Shown here in pieces: positions 15,676-25,083 of a DNA stretch of 64,000 nt; position 1 is the stretch's first letter, and each line of letters begins with the position of its first letter. The stretch comes from Paenibacillus lemnae. GTDB taxonomy: Bacteria; Bacillota; Bacilli; Paenibacillales; Paenibacillaceae. The DNA lies in assembly GCF_012933385.1 (NCBI RefSeq), contig NZ_JABBPN010000001.1:186001-250000 (forward strand). The letters are read 5' to 3'. Below the pieces are notes generated by a model, which was not told the origin of the DNA, made no database searches, and saw nothing but the letters and a program-made list of their open reading frames with translations. The position numbers and the translations under genes were made by a program.

Positions 15676-15730
15676 ATTGTACACAATAATATTAATTTTG
15701 TATACAAAATATTTAAAAAAGTATACACAA
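15676..15730. promoter_or_regulatory. Candidate GntR (FadR-type) operators between the divergent genes
   Basis: Three related sites: ATTGTACACAAT (15676-15687), the perfect 16-bp palindrome ATTTTGTATACAAAAT (15695-15710) and GTATACACAA (15721-15730). All carry the GTATAC/GTACAC core seen in FadR-subfamily operators. They lie 50-110 bp upstream of the dehydrogenase and ~110-160 bp upstream of the regulator gene. Confidence 0.65.
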
Positions 15731-15838
15731 TTAAAACTTTTCATGTCGAAAAGATCACATTATACTTGAATTAGCGGGCTTTTTTCGTGCTTTGAGCAGG
15801 GTGAAAGAATATCGCCATTTTAGGAGACGACATGACTT

Positions 15839-16450
15839 ATGATTAAAAAATCATCCATCGCTTTTAAGAAATCTTATGAATATATTCGGGACCAGATTTT
15901 GAACGGAGAGCTGCCCAGGGGCACCAAGCTGATAGAAGAAAAGCTGGCCGAAGAGATCGGCGTGAGCCGCACACCAGTGCGGGAATCCATTCGCAGACTG
16001 GAACAGGAGGGCCTCATTCAGCAAAAGAGAGTGGTGAATCCTTCCGAAACGGATCTGCGGAATCTGTTTCAAGTCCGGATTCTGCTGGAGGGCTTTGCCG
16101 CCCGCTCTGCCGCACAGTTTCTGCGAGAAGAGGATCTGGGAGAGCTTCGGGAATGTGTGCGCATCGGCCGAAGCGGAAATGCGGAAGAGATTATGACTGC
16201 GAATGAACGTTTTCATGATCTAATCGTCCAGTCCACCCATAATCCGTTTATGATCGATACCATTGCGAGAATGCACTCCATCATCTATCTGTTTCGAAAG
16301 ACAGTGGTGTATCACAAACGCCCTTTCCTGATTGATGAGCATGAACAGATCTGCCAGGCGATTGCCGAGCATCAGGGGGAACTGGCGGAACGGCTGATGC
16401 AGGAGCACCTGCAGGCTGACCTCGAATTCTGCATTCATCTGCTGAAATAA
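15839..16450 (+). CDS. GntR family regulator, FadR subfamily
   Basis: 203 aa from ATG 15839, TAGGAGA upstream. N-terminal winged helix: YEYIRDQILNGELPRGTKLIEEKLAEEIGVSRTPVRESIRRLEQEGLI. A FCD effector domain follows, with the metal/ligand-binding pattern NERFHDLIVQSTHNP and later the two His of IAEHQGELAERLMQEHLQAD. Divergent from the aldonate operon, which is its probable target, with substrate or a phosphorylated intermediate as effector (inference). Confidence 0.9.
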   Translation: MIKKSSIAFKKSYEYIRDQILNGELPRGTKLIEEKLAEEIGVSRTPVRESIRRLEQEGLIQQKRVVNPSETDLRNLFQVRILLEGFAARSAAQFLREEDLGELRECVRIGRSGNAEEIMTANERFHDLIVQSTHNPFMIDTIARMHSIIYLFRKTVVYHKRPFLIDEHEQICQAIAEHQGELAERLMQEHLQADLEFCIHLLK

Positions 16451-16524
16451 AGGACAGCATTTCCTTCAATAAGGCTGTTTTTCAAGCTTATTTACAGTGT
16501 CTCTTCAAGGATATAGGTAAAAAA

Positions 16525-16570
16525 TGGGGCCGCCCCTCAAGATCCAGGATCTTTTGGGACAGCCCCATTG
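16525..16570 (-). terminator. Terminator of the 618-aa protein gene
   Basis: On the minus strand AATGGGGC...GCCCCATT with an inner AAGATC/GATCTT stem, ending in a T-run. It abuts the stop codon at 16572. Confidence 0.8.
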
Positions 16571-16571
16571 A

Positions 16572-18428
16572 TTATTCAAATATCGATTCGTCCATCATCC
16601 CCAGCAGCATGCCGACCGGAATCATGGCATTCGTCCAGCCGCTCTCCAGGCAGTACGGCCCCCATCCGGTATCGCCGTTGTTTCCGAAATACTCCTCCAA
16701 CTGCAGCGAGTAGGCACGCATCCAGCCGCCGTTATAGCGGGCATCATGACTGCGAATCTGAATCCGGCACAGGAAATCAGACAGCTGGTTATACCACTGC
16801 TTATATCGTTCATCTCCGGTTGCTTTCCAGCATTCCCACACATTCATCAGTAAAAAGTTGTTCGTATACAGCTGGTCGGCAATTCCTTCGCCATTATGGA
16901 TGTAGACTCCGGCATCTTCTTCGCCAAACCGGTCCGGATCCGGATTATCCGCTTCCTGAATCGCTCCGGATGCATCCTGATGGGACAGCAGGTAGGTAGA
17001 AATATCCTCAAGGCCTTGACGGAGTTCACCGGATTCATCGAATTGCTGCAGGTAAGCCAGTGCCAGCGTAAACCGGCCGTAACCGGAGGTCTGACTGTAC
17101 ATAAACCACAGCTCGTCCCGGCGTCTGAGCAGCTCTTTGCTTCCGCGGACCGAGGTCTCAATATACTTCATGTCTCCGGTAACGAGGTAGGCTTGAATGT
17201 ATGCCGTATGTGTGATGCTCTCAAAATGAGGACTCATGCTCGGTTCAAGCTCCTGTGCTGCTCGTTCTCGTCCCAGTTCCTCCAGCTGTTCTCCGATCAT
17301 AACCTTGTGGCGCAGACCGCTCGGGTGCTGAGTAGCCATCATGGCCTCTGCGACCAGCAGGCCGTGGCGTTTGTATTCTTCCACACCGGTTTTACGGTAC
17401 AGATACAGCAGGGCCACACAGACCCAGGCATTATCATCGGTAAACATTTGATGAGGCTGTTCATCCGGGAACTGATACCATTTAAAAAAGCCATAAGAAG
17501 ACGATGCCGGATCCATGTCCTGAAATCCGTTCTCGAACAGATACTGCAGCAGGCCATGGGCCGCTTCGATCCATTCTTCCTTGCCGCTGTGAGTTCCGTA
17601 CAGGTAGAACATCAGTACAGCATGCGCATGGCAATCCGGCCGGTAATCCCGGGAGAGTGCGCCGGTTACAGAATGGATATTTTCCAATACCCCGGCAGAG
17701 CCGTCAGCCTTCGGCAAGATGCCAGAGCGCACAAACCAGTCTGCGCTTCTCGCAACCGCGCCTTCGGGAGACTGCTGGCCGGACGTAGTGATCTGCGGCT
17801 CCCACATCACGAACGGAATGCCGGTCTTGTCCGACAAACCCCGGATGACCTGAGACCAGCGGCTGTGCGGCCGCAGCGGCGTCAGATCTCCCGTGCCGAA
17901 CAGAGAGAAACAAGATGATACAACCAGCCCGTCCCCGATCCGGCGAAAACTCAGTGCCGGAGAGGTCTTCGTTTCCCCCGAGCTTGTCGATACATGGGTT
18001 TCCCGGAATCCGCCAACTTCCAGCAAGGGCTCGGAATCTGCCGAGAAGCCCAGGGCAAAAGCGCCGTCCCACTCCAGGATGCTGCCCTTGTCTAAACCGC
18101 TGCCTTCTGCACCGGTTGTCCGCAGTTTCTCCAAGGTGCGGCGGCTCTTGAGGAAGTCCTGCTTCCAGCCAAGAAGACGTGAGCTTGGGAAGTCAAAAGC
18201 CGAGATCAGCTCGGCGTACAGCCGGCCGCCCTGTTTGACATAATGCCAAAGCGCATGCGATTCCTTCAGGGACAGCACAGTTTCTTCGTCCAGGGAGCCG
18301 GTCCCGATCAGCAGAATGGCATCATAGCCGGAAAGCTCGCTTTGTTCCAGGGATGAAAAGGGCTTCCATTCTGCACCTGTGACGATATCCCGCTTAGGCT
18401 GAACTTGTGAAAATATCATAGTTTTCAT
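16572..18428 (-). CDS. Putative alpha/alpha-barrel glycan-active protein, unknown specificity
   Basis: 618 aa from ATG 18428, 11 nt after GGAGGAA; the ATG at 18446 overlaps that RBS. Residues ~1-200 look like a class-I amidotransferase/ThuA-type domain (YDAILLIGTGSLDEETVLSL, YVKQGGRLYAE) without an obvious catalytic Cys-His-Glu set. Residues ~225-600 show repeated helical-hairpin motifs of a six-hairpin glycosidase fold: HAVLMFYLYGTHSGKEEW, DDNAWVCVALLYLYRKTG, GRFTLALAYLQQF, and GWGPYCLESGWTNA at the end. Asp in FTDDNAW is a candidate catalytic residue. No signal peptide, so it would act in the cytoplasm. Flanked by unrelated genes; exact role unknown. Confidence 0.6.
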   Translation of the reverse strand: MKTMIFSQVQPKRDIVTGAEWKPFSSLEQSELSGYDAILLIGTGSLDEETVLSLKESHALWHYVKQGGRLYAELISAFDFPSSRLLGWKQDFLKSRRTLEKLRTTGAEGSGLDKGSILEWDGAFALGFSADSEPLLEVGGFRETHVSTSSGETKTSPALSFRRIGDGLVVSSCFSLFGTGDLTPLRPHSRWSQVIRGLSDKTGIPFVMWEPQITTSGQQSPEGAVARSADWFVRSGILPKADGSAGVLENIHSVTGALSRDYRPDCHAHAVLMFYLYGTHSGKEEWIEAAHGLLQYLFENGFQDMDPASSSYGFFKWYQFPDEQPHQMFTDDNAWVCVALLYLYRKTGVEEYKRHGLLVAEAMMATQHPSGLRHKVMIGEQLEELGRERAAQELEPSMSPHFESITHTAYIQAYLVTGDMKYIETSVRGSKELLRRRDELWFMYSQTSGYGRFTLALAYLQQFDESGELRQGLEDISTYLLSHQDASGAIQEADNPDPDRFGEEDAGVYIHNGEGIADQLYTNNFLLMNVWECWKATGDERYKQWYNQLSDFLCRIQIRSHDARYNGGWMRAYSLQLEEYFGNNGDTGWGPYCLESGWTNAMIPVGMLLGMMDESIFE

Positions 18429-18715
18429 CTTGATTGATTCCTCCATGTTTTTTTATCGTGTTGAACACTCGATACTTTTCACGTTGAGATAATATCATTC
18501 CTTAACATTTTCCTTGTCGAAGGCGCAATCTCCTTTAATTATGACAGTATATCACCAATTTTTTATATGAAAATAAATAAAATCTCCTTTTTTTAAAATG
18601 AGGTGTTGGGAAATATGAACGGTGCTGGAGAAAGTCTGTGCGCAAAAGGCGATCTTTCACGCTGCGAGGGGTATAATAGTTTATAAGACATCCTGCACCA
18701 GAAAAGGAGCATACT

Positions 18716-20182
18716 ATGACACCATCACAGACATCGGCAGAAGCCGGCTGGAATTTTGACAACAGTTATGCACGCCTGCCGGAGACCCTGTTTACGAGAC
18801 AGCATCCGGGTGCGGTTAAAGCACCGGAGATCGTGATATGTAATGAGGATTTGGCCTCAGCGCTGGGATTGGATCCGAAGGCCCTGCAAACGCCCGCCGG
18901 AGCTGCGGTACTTGCCGGAAACGACGTGCCTGAAGGGGCTGACCCTCTGGCACAGGCTTATGCCGGACACCAATTCGGTTATTTCAATATGCTTGGCGAT
19001 GGCCGGGCGGTGCTGCTCGGAGAGCAGATCACGCCTGCCGGAGGCCGCTATGATATTCAGCTTAAAGGATCAGGGCGCACACCGTACTCCCGCGGCGGCG
19101 ACGGGCGGGCCGCGCTGGGACCGATGCTGAGGGAGTATATAATCAGCGAAGGTATGCATGGGCTTGGCATACCGACGACACGAAGCCTCGCGGTCACGGC
19201 GACCGGACAGGAGATCCAGCGGGAAATGTCGCTCCCGGGAGCAGTATTAACCCGCGTGGCAGCAAGCCATATTCGGGTTGGGACATTTCAGTATACTGCT
19301 CAATGGGGGACACCTGAGGATCTGAAGGCCCTCGCGGACTATACGATAAACCGTCATTATCCCGATGCGGCACAAAGCGATCAGCCATATCTATCCCTGC
19401 TGCGGGAAGTCATCCGCCGTCAGGCTTCACTGATTGCCCAGTGGCAGCTGGCTGGCTTCATTCACGGGGTCATGAACACCGATAACATGGCGCTTAGCGG
19501 TGAAACGATTGATTACGGGCCTTGTGCGTTCATGGACGTATATCACCCGGCGACGGTTTTCAGCTCGATCGATACCCAGGGACGCTATGCCTACGGGAAT
19601 CAGCCGTATATCGGTGCGTGGAATCTGGCCCGGCTGGCCGAGCCGCTGCTGCCGCTCATTCATGATAAACCGGAGAAAGCGGCTGAAATGGCTGAAGAAG
19701 AAATTGCCAGGTTCGCCGGATGGTTTGAAGAGAACTGGCTGCACGGCATGAGAGCGAAGCTGGGACTGTTTAATGAGGAAGAAGAGGATGGCAAGCTGAT
19801 CAGCAGCCTGCTGGATTTGATGAAGGAGCATCGTGCAGACTACACGAACACGTTCCGTGCCTTGACGTTAAGTGAAGAGACAGATATGGATGGCATCGAG
19901 GCATTCAGCCAGTGGCTGGAGCAGTGGAAGCAAAGACAGCACCGTCAGGAGGAATCGCTGGAAGCTGCCTGGCGCTTGATGCGTGGAAGCAACCCGGCAG
20001 TGATTCCAAGAAATCACCGTGTAGAAGAGGCCTTAAGTGCTGCGGGGCAGGGGGATCTGACGGTGATGCAGAAGCTGTTAGCTGTACTCGCGAACCCGTA
20101 TGCCTACTCCTCTGAACAGCAGCCTTACTGCATGCTGCCTGGACCTTCAACCCGTGCGTACCGCACGTACTGCGGGACCTAA
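18716..20182 (+). CDS. selO: Protein adenylyltransferase SelO (YdiU/UPF0061 family)
   Basis: 488 aa, ATG 18716 with AAAGGAG upstream. Typical opening [15 protein letters not shown], then [42 protein letters not shown] and the pseudokinase active-site region [28 protein letters not shown]. The C-terminus is YRTYCGT, where animal SelO has selenocysteine. Known role: SelO transfers AMP to Ser/Thr/Tyr of partner proteins and is tied to oxidative stress through its C-terminal Cys. Full length. Single gene with its own terminator. Confidence 0.95.
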   Translation: MTPSQTSAEAGWNFDNSYARLPETLFTRQHPGAVKAPEIVICNEDLASALGLDPKALQTPAGAAVLAGNDVPEGADPLAQAYAGHQFGYFNMLGDGRAVLLGEQITPAGGRYDIQLKGSGRTPYSRGGDGRAALGPMLREYIISEGMHGLGIPTTRSLAVTATGQEIQREMSLPGAVLTRVAASHIRVGTFQYTAQWGTPEDLKALADYTINRHYPDAAQSDQPYLSLLREVIRRQASLIAQWQLAGFIHGVMNTDNMALSGETIDYGPCAFMDVYHPATVFSSIDTQGRYAYGNQPYIGAWNLARLAEPLLPLIHDKPEKAAEMAEEEIARFAGWFEENWLHGMRAKLGLFNEEEEDGKLISSLLDLMKEHRADYTNTFRALTLSEETDMDGIEAFSQWLEQWKQRQHRQEESLEAAWRLMRGSNPAVIPRNHRVEEALSAAGQGDLTVMQKLLAVLANPYAYSSEQQPYCMLPGPSTRAYRTYCGT

Positions 20183-20245
20183 AGCAGGCGCAAACGAGCC
20201 ACAAATGAGTGCAAACCTGACATCATAAAGCATACAAGCGTGAAA

Positions 20246-20285
20246 AAGCGGCCTATCCCTGGTGATCTGTGGATAGGCCGCTTTT
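20246..20285 (+). terminator. Terminator between selO and the FAD oxidoreductase (bidirectional)
   Basis: Stem AGCGGCCTATCC / GGATAGGCCGCT, with T-rich flanks on both strands. It serves the converging genes at 20182 and 20294. Confidence 0.85.
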
Positions 20286-20293
20286 GTTAAGTT

Positions 20294-21523
20294 TTAGAGT
20301 CCCGCCGGACGCTGCATAACGGGGCGGTCCTGCCGGTACAGATCAAGATCAGGATGGCTGCCGTTCGTGATAGCCCCTGTAATAATCTTGGAGAGAGCTC
20401 CGCTGTAGACCAGACCATTGTCGCCGTAGGCGAACAAGAAGTAACAATTCGGAAATTCCTCGTATATGCCGATCATGGGCAGACCATCATGGGTCCCGCC
20501 GTAAAAAGAGGCATAGTAGTACTCCGGTTTAACGTCAATGCCAGGAAACAGCTTGTTAAACTCCTTCACCAGCTCATCCTTGCGGTGCATCAGCTTGGCA
20601 TCACGGTCTTGGGGACGTGTCGCATTGTCATCCAGGCCCCCGATGATAATACGCCCGTCCTGCGTGGTGCGCATATAAATGTACGGCCTGGCCGTTTCCC
20701 AGATCAGGGTTTGCTGATACCATGCGGACAAATCCAAGACCGGGTTCGTGACGACGGCATATGAGCTCGTGAGCACACTGTTCTTTTCCTTCCGGATCTC
20801 CTGTCCTTCATATCCAGCAGCAATGATGACCTGCCCTGCATCAATACGGTGGCCGGTGTCTGTATAAAGAACAGCCTGCTCTGAGCCGAACTTTTTGCCG
20901 GTAATCCGGGTGTTTTCATACACCTTGACACCCTTTTGACGTGCCCGGTCCAGCAGTCCGTGATTATATTTATAGGGATTGATGACGGCATCATCATAGA
21001 GATAGAGCGCCCCCTGCTTCGAGAAAGGATAACGCTCCGCAATCTGGGACGCCTCCAGCCAATCGACTTTAAAACCATGCTTCTTCAGCAATTTCAGCTC
21101 ATTCTGCAGCTTACCCACACCTGCGGCATCGCTGGCATAATACAGACTGTCCCGCAGGACAAACTCAGGATCGATGTCCAGGGTCTGAGAGATCTTCTCC
21201 ATGTCCCGGATCGCCTGCTCGCACAGCTTGGTATGCCGGATTGCGGCTTCCTCGCCGAACGAATTCACCAGCTCAAACAGCATTTTATCTCCCAAATATT
21301 GAATCAGCGCGGTATTGACCGCTGTGCTGCCTGAACCGATGCTCCGTTTATCCACCACAGCGACCTTTAGTCCGGTTTCACTGAGCAGATGAGCACATTG
21401 GGCGCCGGAGCTTCCCCCGCCGATAATGAGCACATCGCACTTGAGATCCTCTTCCAAGGCAGGATATAGGGGAGGGTCTGGAAGTGTAGACGGCCAGTAA
21501 TAGTTCCCATTATGCAAATCCAT
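20294..21523 (-). CDS. FAD-dependent oxidoreductase, DAO family
   Basis: 409 aa from ATG 21523 after GGGAGATG; the TTG at 21538 is an unlikely start. FAD-binding Rossmann motif near the N-terminus: CDVLIIGGGSSGAQCAHLLSETG, then VAVVDKRSIGSGSTAVNTAL. C-terminal GGLDDNATR, MIGIYEEFPNCYFLFAYGDNGLVYSG match D-amino-acid/glycine oxidase-like enzymes. It lacks a Rieske domain, which many similar Bacillales proteins carry after this FAD domain. Substrate unknown; monocistronic. Confidence 0.8.
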   Translation of the reverse strand: MDLHNGNYYWPSTLPDPPLYPALEEDLKCDVLIIGGGSSGAQCAHLLSETGLKVAVVDKRSIGSGSTAVNTALIQYLGDKMLFELVNSFGEEAAIRHTKLCEQAIRDMEKISQTLDIDPEFVLRDSLYYASDAAGVGKLQNELKLLKKHGFKVDWLEASQIAERYPFSKQGALYLYDDAVINPYKYNHGLLDRARQKGVKVYENTRITGKKFGSEQAVLYTDTGHRIDAGQVIIAAGYEGQEIRKEKNSVLTSSYAVVTNPVLDLSAWYQQTLIWETARPYIYMRTTQDGRIIIGGLDDNATRPQDRDAKLMHRKDELVKEFNKLFPGIDVKPEYYYASFYGGTHDGLPMIGIYEEFPNCYFLFAYGDNGLVYSGALSKIITGAITNGSHPDLDLYRQDRPVMQRPAGL

Positions 21524-21753
21524 GAGTTCATCTCCCAAATGTCAGATTACAGGTATTATCTCCCGTTAAATACCTTCCATATACGTGAATGAAGGAGTCG
21601 CACCCGGCTCAGTCATAAGGAGGCGAAAATGTTCCTTGTTCATGCGAGGATATTCCGATGTGTTGGGATATTCTGTCATGCTATAACTTACACATGGAGT
21701 CGCTGCAGACCGTGATTCTTAAAAACCAAATCAGGTCAAGGGGGATTAAAAAC

Positions 21754-23166
21754 GTGAGAAAGACCAAAAAATTCATGAGCCTGGTGCTCGGACTCACATT
21801 GACGATGGGACTCGCTGTCGGCTGTAATAATAACAATTCTGGAGGCACTGAACCTGCCAAAACAACCGGAGAAACTCCTCCGAAGACCGAGACAGCGAAG
21901 GTAGATGAAATTTACTTCCTGAACTTCAAACCTGAAATTGCACAGGTCTATGAGAAAATTGCCAAGGATTATGAGGCAGAGACCGGCATTAAAGTAAAAG
22001 TGGTGACCGCAGCAGCCGGAACATACGAAACGACGTTGAAATCCGAAGTTGCAAAATCCGATCCGCCGACCATTTTTCAAATTAACGGACCTGTCGGCTA
22101 CAACAACTGGAAGGACTACACAGCAGACTTGAAGGATTCCAAGCTGTACAGCTTCCTGTCCGACCAAAGCCTTGCCGTGAAGAGCGGTGATGGCGTTTAC
22201 GGTATTCCTTACGTTGTTGAAGGCTACGGCATTATCTATAATGACGCTGTGATGAAGAAATACTTCGAAATGGCTGACAAAGCGGTATCCATCTCATCGG
22301 CATCCGAAATCAACAACTTTGCTACCCTTAAAGCGGTGGTAGAGGACATGACGGCGAAGAAAGATGCACTGGGCATCAAGGGTGTATTCGCATCCACTTC
22401 CCTGGCTCCTGGTGAGCAGTGGAGATGGCAGACACACTTGGCAAACCTCCCGCTCTACTATGAGTTCAATGACATGGACGGGTTCGACAACACCGTACTT
22501 GCTGGTCTGGATGCTAAGGAAATTGAATTCAAATACGGCAGCAATTACAAAAATATTTTCGATCTCTACATTAACAACTCTGTAAGCAAGAGCTCCATGC
22601 TGGGCAGCAAGTCGGTTGCTGACTCGATGGCAGAATTCGCACTCGGTCAAGCAGCGATGGTGCAGAACGGAAACTGGGCTTGGTCCCAAATCAGTGAAGT
22701 CGGCGGCAACACAGTAAAGTCAGAGGATATCAAATTCCTGCCTATCTACACAGGTATTGACGGTGAAGAAGAGCAAGGCCTGGCTGTTGGTACTGAGAAC
22801 TATTTCTCCATCAACAGTAAAGTGTCCCCTGAGAAGCAGGAAGCTTCGCTCGCGTTCCTGGAGTGGTTGTTCTCCAGTGACAAAGGGAAAGAGTATATCG
22901 TGAAGGAACTGGGCTTTATCGCACCATTCAACACATTTGCTGATGACGAGAAGCCTGCTGATCCGCTGGCAAAAGAAGTAACGAACTGGATGGATCAAGG
23001 CAAAACATCCGTTGCCTGGACATTTGCAGCCTTCCCGAGTGAAGACTTCAAAAACCAATTCGGTGATGCTCTGCTGCAATATGCACAAGGCAAAGCAACA
23101 TGGGAGCAGGTAGCGGGCACGGTACAGGAAAGCTGGAAAGCTGAGAAGGCCAAAACAAGCCAATAA
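21754..23166 (+). CDS. ABC sugar transporter substrate-binding lipoprotein
   Basis: 470 aa from GTG 21754 preceded by GGGGG; the reading frame is open further upstream but has no RBS. Lipoprotein signal MRKTKKF, hydrophobic core and lipobox LAVGC with Cys24, then a low-complexity Asn/Ser/Gly/Thr linker. The mature part is a family-1 solute-binding protein: VYEKIAKDYEAETGIKVKVVTAA, PPTIFQINGP, YGIPYVVEGYGIIYNDAVMKKY, and a C-terminal ASLAFLEWLFSSDKGKEY. First gene of an importer operon with two permeases; no ATPase is encoded here, so a shared MsmX-type ATPase is expected. Likely a di- or oligosaccharide. Confidence 0.9.
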   Translation: MRKTKKFMSLVLGLTLTMGLAVGCNNNNSGGTEPAKTTGETPPKTETAKVDEIYFLNFKPEIAQVYEKIAKDYEAETGIKVKVVTAAAGTYETTLKSEVAKSDPPTIFQINGPVGYNNWKDYTADLKDSKLYSFLSDQSLAVKSGDGVYGIPYVVEGYGIIYNDAVMKKYFEMADKAVSISSASEINNFATLKAVVEDMTAKKDALGIKGVFASTSLAPGEQWRWQTHLANLPLYYEFNDMDGFDNTVLAGLDAKEIEFKYGSNYKNIFDLYINNSVSKSSMLGSKSVADSMAEFALGQAAMVQNGNWAWSQISEVGGNTVKSEDIKFLPIYTGIDGEEEQGLAVGTENYFSINSKVSPEKQEASLAFLEWLFSSDKGKEYIVKELGFIAPFNTFADDEKPADPLAKEVTNWMDQGKTSVAWTFAAFPSEDFKNQFGDALLQYAQGKATWEQVAGTVQESWKAEKAKTSQ

Positions 23167-23182
23167 GATGTTCAAAGTTCAA

Positions 23183-23211
23183 GCCACTGCGTACCTCATG
23201 TGCGTAGTGGC
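23183..23211 (+). terminator. Intercistronic hairpin between binding protein and permeases
   Basis: 12-bp stem GCCACTGCGTAC / GTGCGTAGTGGC (two G:U pairs) with a CTCAT loop and a pyrimidine-rich tail rather than a clean T-run. Such hairpins usually protect the binding-protein mRNA and lower permease expression, so partial termination or 3'-end stabilisation is likely. Confidence 0.55.
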
Positions 23212-23250
23212 GCTTCTCTTTCGGATTTCAACGGCGATAGGAGAGTCAAA

Positions 23251-24093
23251 ATGGAGAAATCAATCAAAAGATATTTCATACTGTTCACGTTTCCGACCCT
23301 GCTCGCATTTACGGCCCTGTTCATCGTACCGTTTGTGATGGGCATCTATCTGTCATTTACCGAATTCACGACGGTGAATGATGCTACATGGGTAGGCCTC
23401 AGCAATTATTCCAAAGCGTTTGCCAACCAGGATTTCCAGAATGCCCTATGGTTTACGGGGAAATTCACCGTGGTCTCCATGATTACGGTCAATATCCTGG
23501 CCTTTCTGCTGGCGCTGCTGCTCACACGCGGTAAACGGGGCACGAACCTGTTTCGTACGGCTCTGTTCATGCCGAACCTGATCGGCGGCATCGTGCTCGG
23601 CTACATCTGGCAGCTCATTCTGAACGGTATCTTGTACCGCTACGAAGTTACACTGACCTATGATGCCAAGTATGGCTTCTGGGGACTGGTCGTATTAATG
23701 AGCTGGCAGCTTATCGGATACATGATGGTCATCTATATTGCGGGCATTCAGAGTATTCCGAAAGACCTGTTTGAAGTAGCCAAGATCGAGGGTGCGGATC
23801 GCTGGGCGATCGTGCGCCATATCACCATTCCGATGATTATGCCGGCGATTACCATCTGTTTGTTTCTGACGATGACCAATTCCCTGAAGCTGTTTGACCA
23901 GAATTTGGCGCTGACAGCAGGGGCACCGGCCAAGGAAACGACGATGCTGGCCCTGGATATTTACAATACCTTTTACGGGACACCGGGCTGGGAAGGGGTA
24001 GGTCAGGCTAAAGCGGTTGTGTTCTTCGTATTGGTCGCGCTCATCGCCATGATCCAGTTATCTGCAACCAGAAGAAGGGAGGTTGAGCAATAA
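23251..24093 (+). CDS. ABC sugar transporter permease (MalF/UgpA type)
   Basis: 280 aa from ATG 23251 with AGGAGAG upstream. Six hydrophobic segments, starting RYFILFTFPTLLAFTALFIVPFVMGIYLSF. The cytoplasmic EAA loop is AGIQSIPKDLFEVAKIEGADRWAIVRHITIPMI, the contact site for the ATPase. The stop overlaps the next permease ATG by 1 nt (TAATG). Confidence 0.92.
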   Translation: MEKSIKRYFILFTFPTLLAFTALFIVPFVMGIYLSFTEFTTVNDATWVGLSNYSKAFANQDFQNALWFTGKFTVVSMITVNILAFLLALLLTRGKRGTNLFRTALFMPNLIGGIVLGYIWQLILNGILYRYEVTLTYDAKYGFWGLVVLMSWQLIGYMMVIYIAGIQSIPKDLFEVAKIEGADRWAIVRHITIPMIMPAITICLFLTMTNSLKLFDQNLALTAGAPAKETTMLALDIYNTFYGTPGWEGVGQAKAVVFFVLVALIAMIQLSATRRREVEQ

Positions 24094-24926
24094 TGCAGAG
24101 AGAGACCGTCAGAGACAACTCCATCTTTGTTCTGTTTCTGGCCTTGATTGCTGTATTCCTGTCGCCGATCCTGATCGTGGTCATGAACTCCTTCAAGGGG
24201 AAATTTTACATCAGTGACGCGCCGTTTAAACTTCCAGACAGCACCACCTATGTCGGATTGGAGAACTATGTAAGCGGCCTGGAGAAGACCAACTTCTTCA
24301 ACGCCTTTGGGATGTCGCTGTTTATTACCGTATTCTCGGTTGCGGTCATCGTATGGCTGACAGCCATGACAGCCTGGTATATTACCCGTGTGAAAAGCCG
24401 ATTCAGCAAAATGCTCTACTTCTCCTTCGTATTCTCCATGATCGTTCCTTTTCAGATGGTCATGTTTACAATGACGAAAGTGGCCAATGTACTCAACCTG
24501 GATAATCCGCTGGGCATCATTATTATTTATCTGGGCTTTGGCTGCGGTCTGTCCGTCTTCCTGTATTCCGGCTTTGTAAAGTCCATTCCGATTGAAATCG
24601 AGGAGGCTGTCATGATTGACGGAGGCAACCCCCGGGAAATGTTCTTCAAGGTTGTCTTTCCGATTCTGAAGCCGATCGCCATTACGGTGGCCATACTGAA
24701 TGTGATGTGGATCTGGAATGACTACTTGCTTCCATATCTGGTCATCGGCACAGAATACAAGACGATTCCGATTGCAATTCAATATCTGAAAGGCGGTTAC
24801 GGCTCCATCGACATGGGTGCGATGATGGCCATGCTCGTTCTGGCCATTGTACCGGTAGTCGTATTCTACCTGTTCTGTCAGCGCTATATCATTGAAGGCG
24901 TCGTGGCAGGCGCGGTTAAAGGTTAG
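24093..24926 (+). CDS. ABC sugar transporter permease (MalG/UgpE type)
   Basis: 277 aa. Six predicted membrane helices; EAA loop SIPIEIEEAVMIDGGNPREMFFKVVFPILKP. Shares the TAATG junction with the first permease, consistent with a heterodimeric channel. A terminator follows immediately, so the sensor genes start a new unit or depend on read-through. Confidence 0.92.
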   Translation: MQRETVRDNSIFVLFLALIAVFLSPILIVVMNSFKGKFYISDAPFKLPDSTTYVGLENYVSGLEKTNFFNAFGMSLFITVFSVAVIVWLTAMTAWYITRVKSRFSKMLYFSFVFSMIVPFQMVMFTMTKVANVLNLDNPLGIIIIYLGFGCGLSVFLYSGFVKSIPIEIEEAVMIDGGNPREMFFKVVFPILKPIAITVAILNVMWIWNDYLLPYLVIGTEYKTIPIAIQYLKGGYGSIDMGAMMAMLVLAIVPVVVFYLFCQRYIIEGVVAGAVKG

Positions 24927-24930
24927 AAGG

Positions 24931-24968
24931 TTAAGGGTGTGACGCTAAGTCACCCCTTTATTTTTCTT
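24931..24968 (+). terminator. Terminator after the importer operon
   Basis: Imperfect stem TTAAGGGTGTGAC / GTCACCCCTTTA with a GCTAA loop, followed by a T-rich run. Confidence 0.7.
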
Positions 24969-25083
24969 TTCAGGGCTTTGGCAGGAGGAACATTTTACCT
25001 GTCGAAATGTAGTACAGAAGATGGGCGCATAAAGCTAGTTATGAACGACACCGTGACCGGAACACGGATGCAGGAGGAAAGCT

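Noticed and set aside
16896..17918. 340-codon plus-strand open frame opposite the 618-aa protein gene
   Set aside because: Shadow of the minus-strand gene, which has RBS, terminator and fold-like repeats; no coding features of its own.
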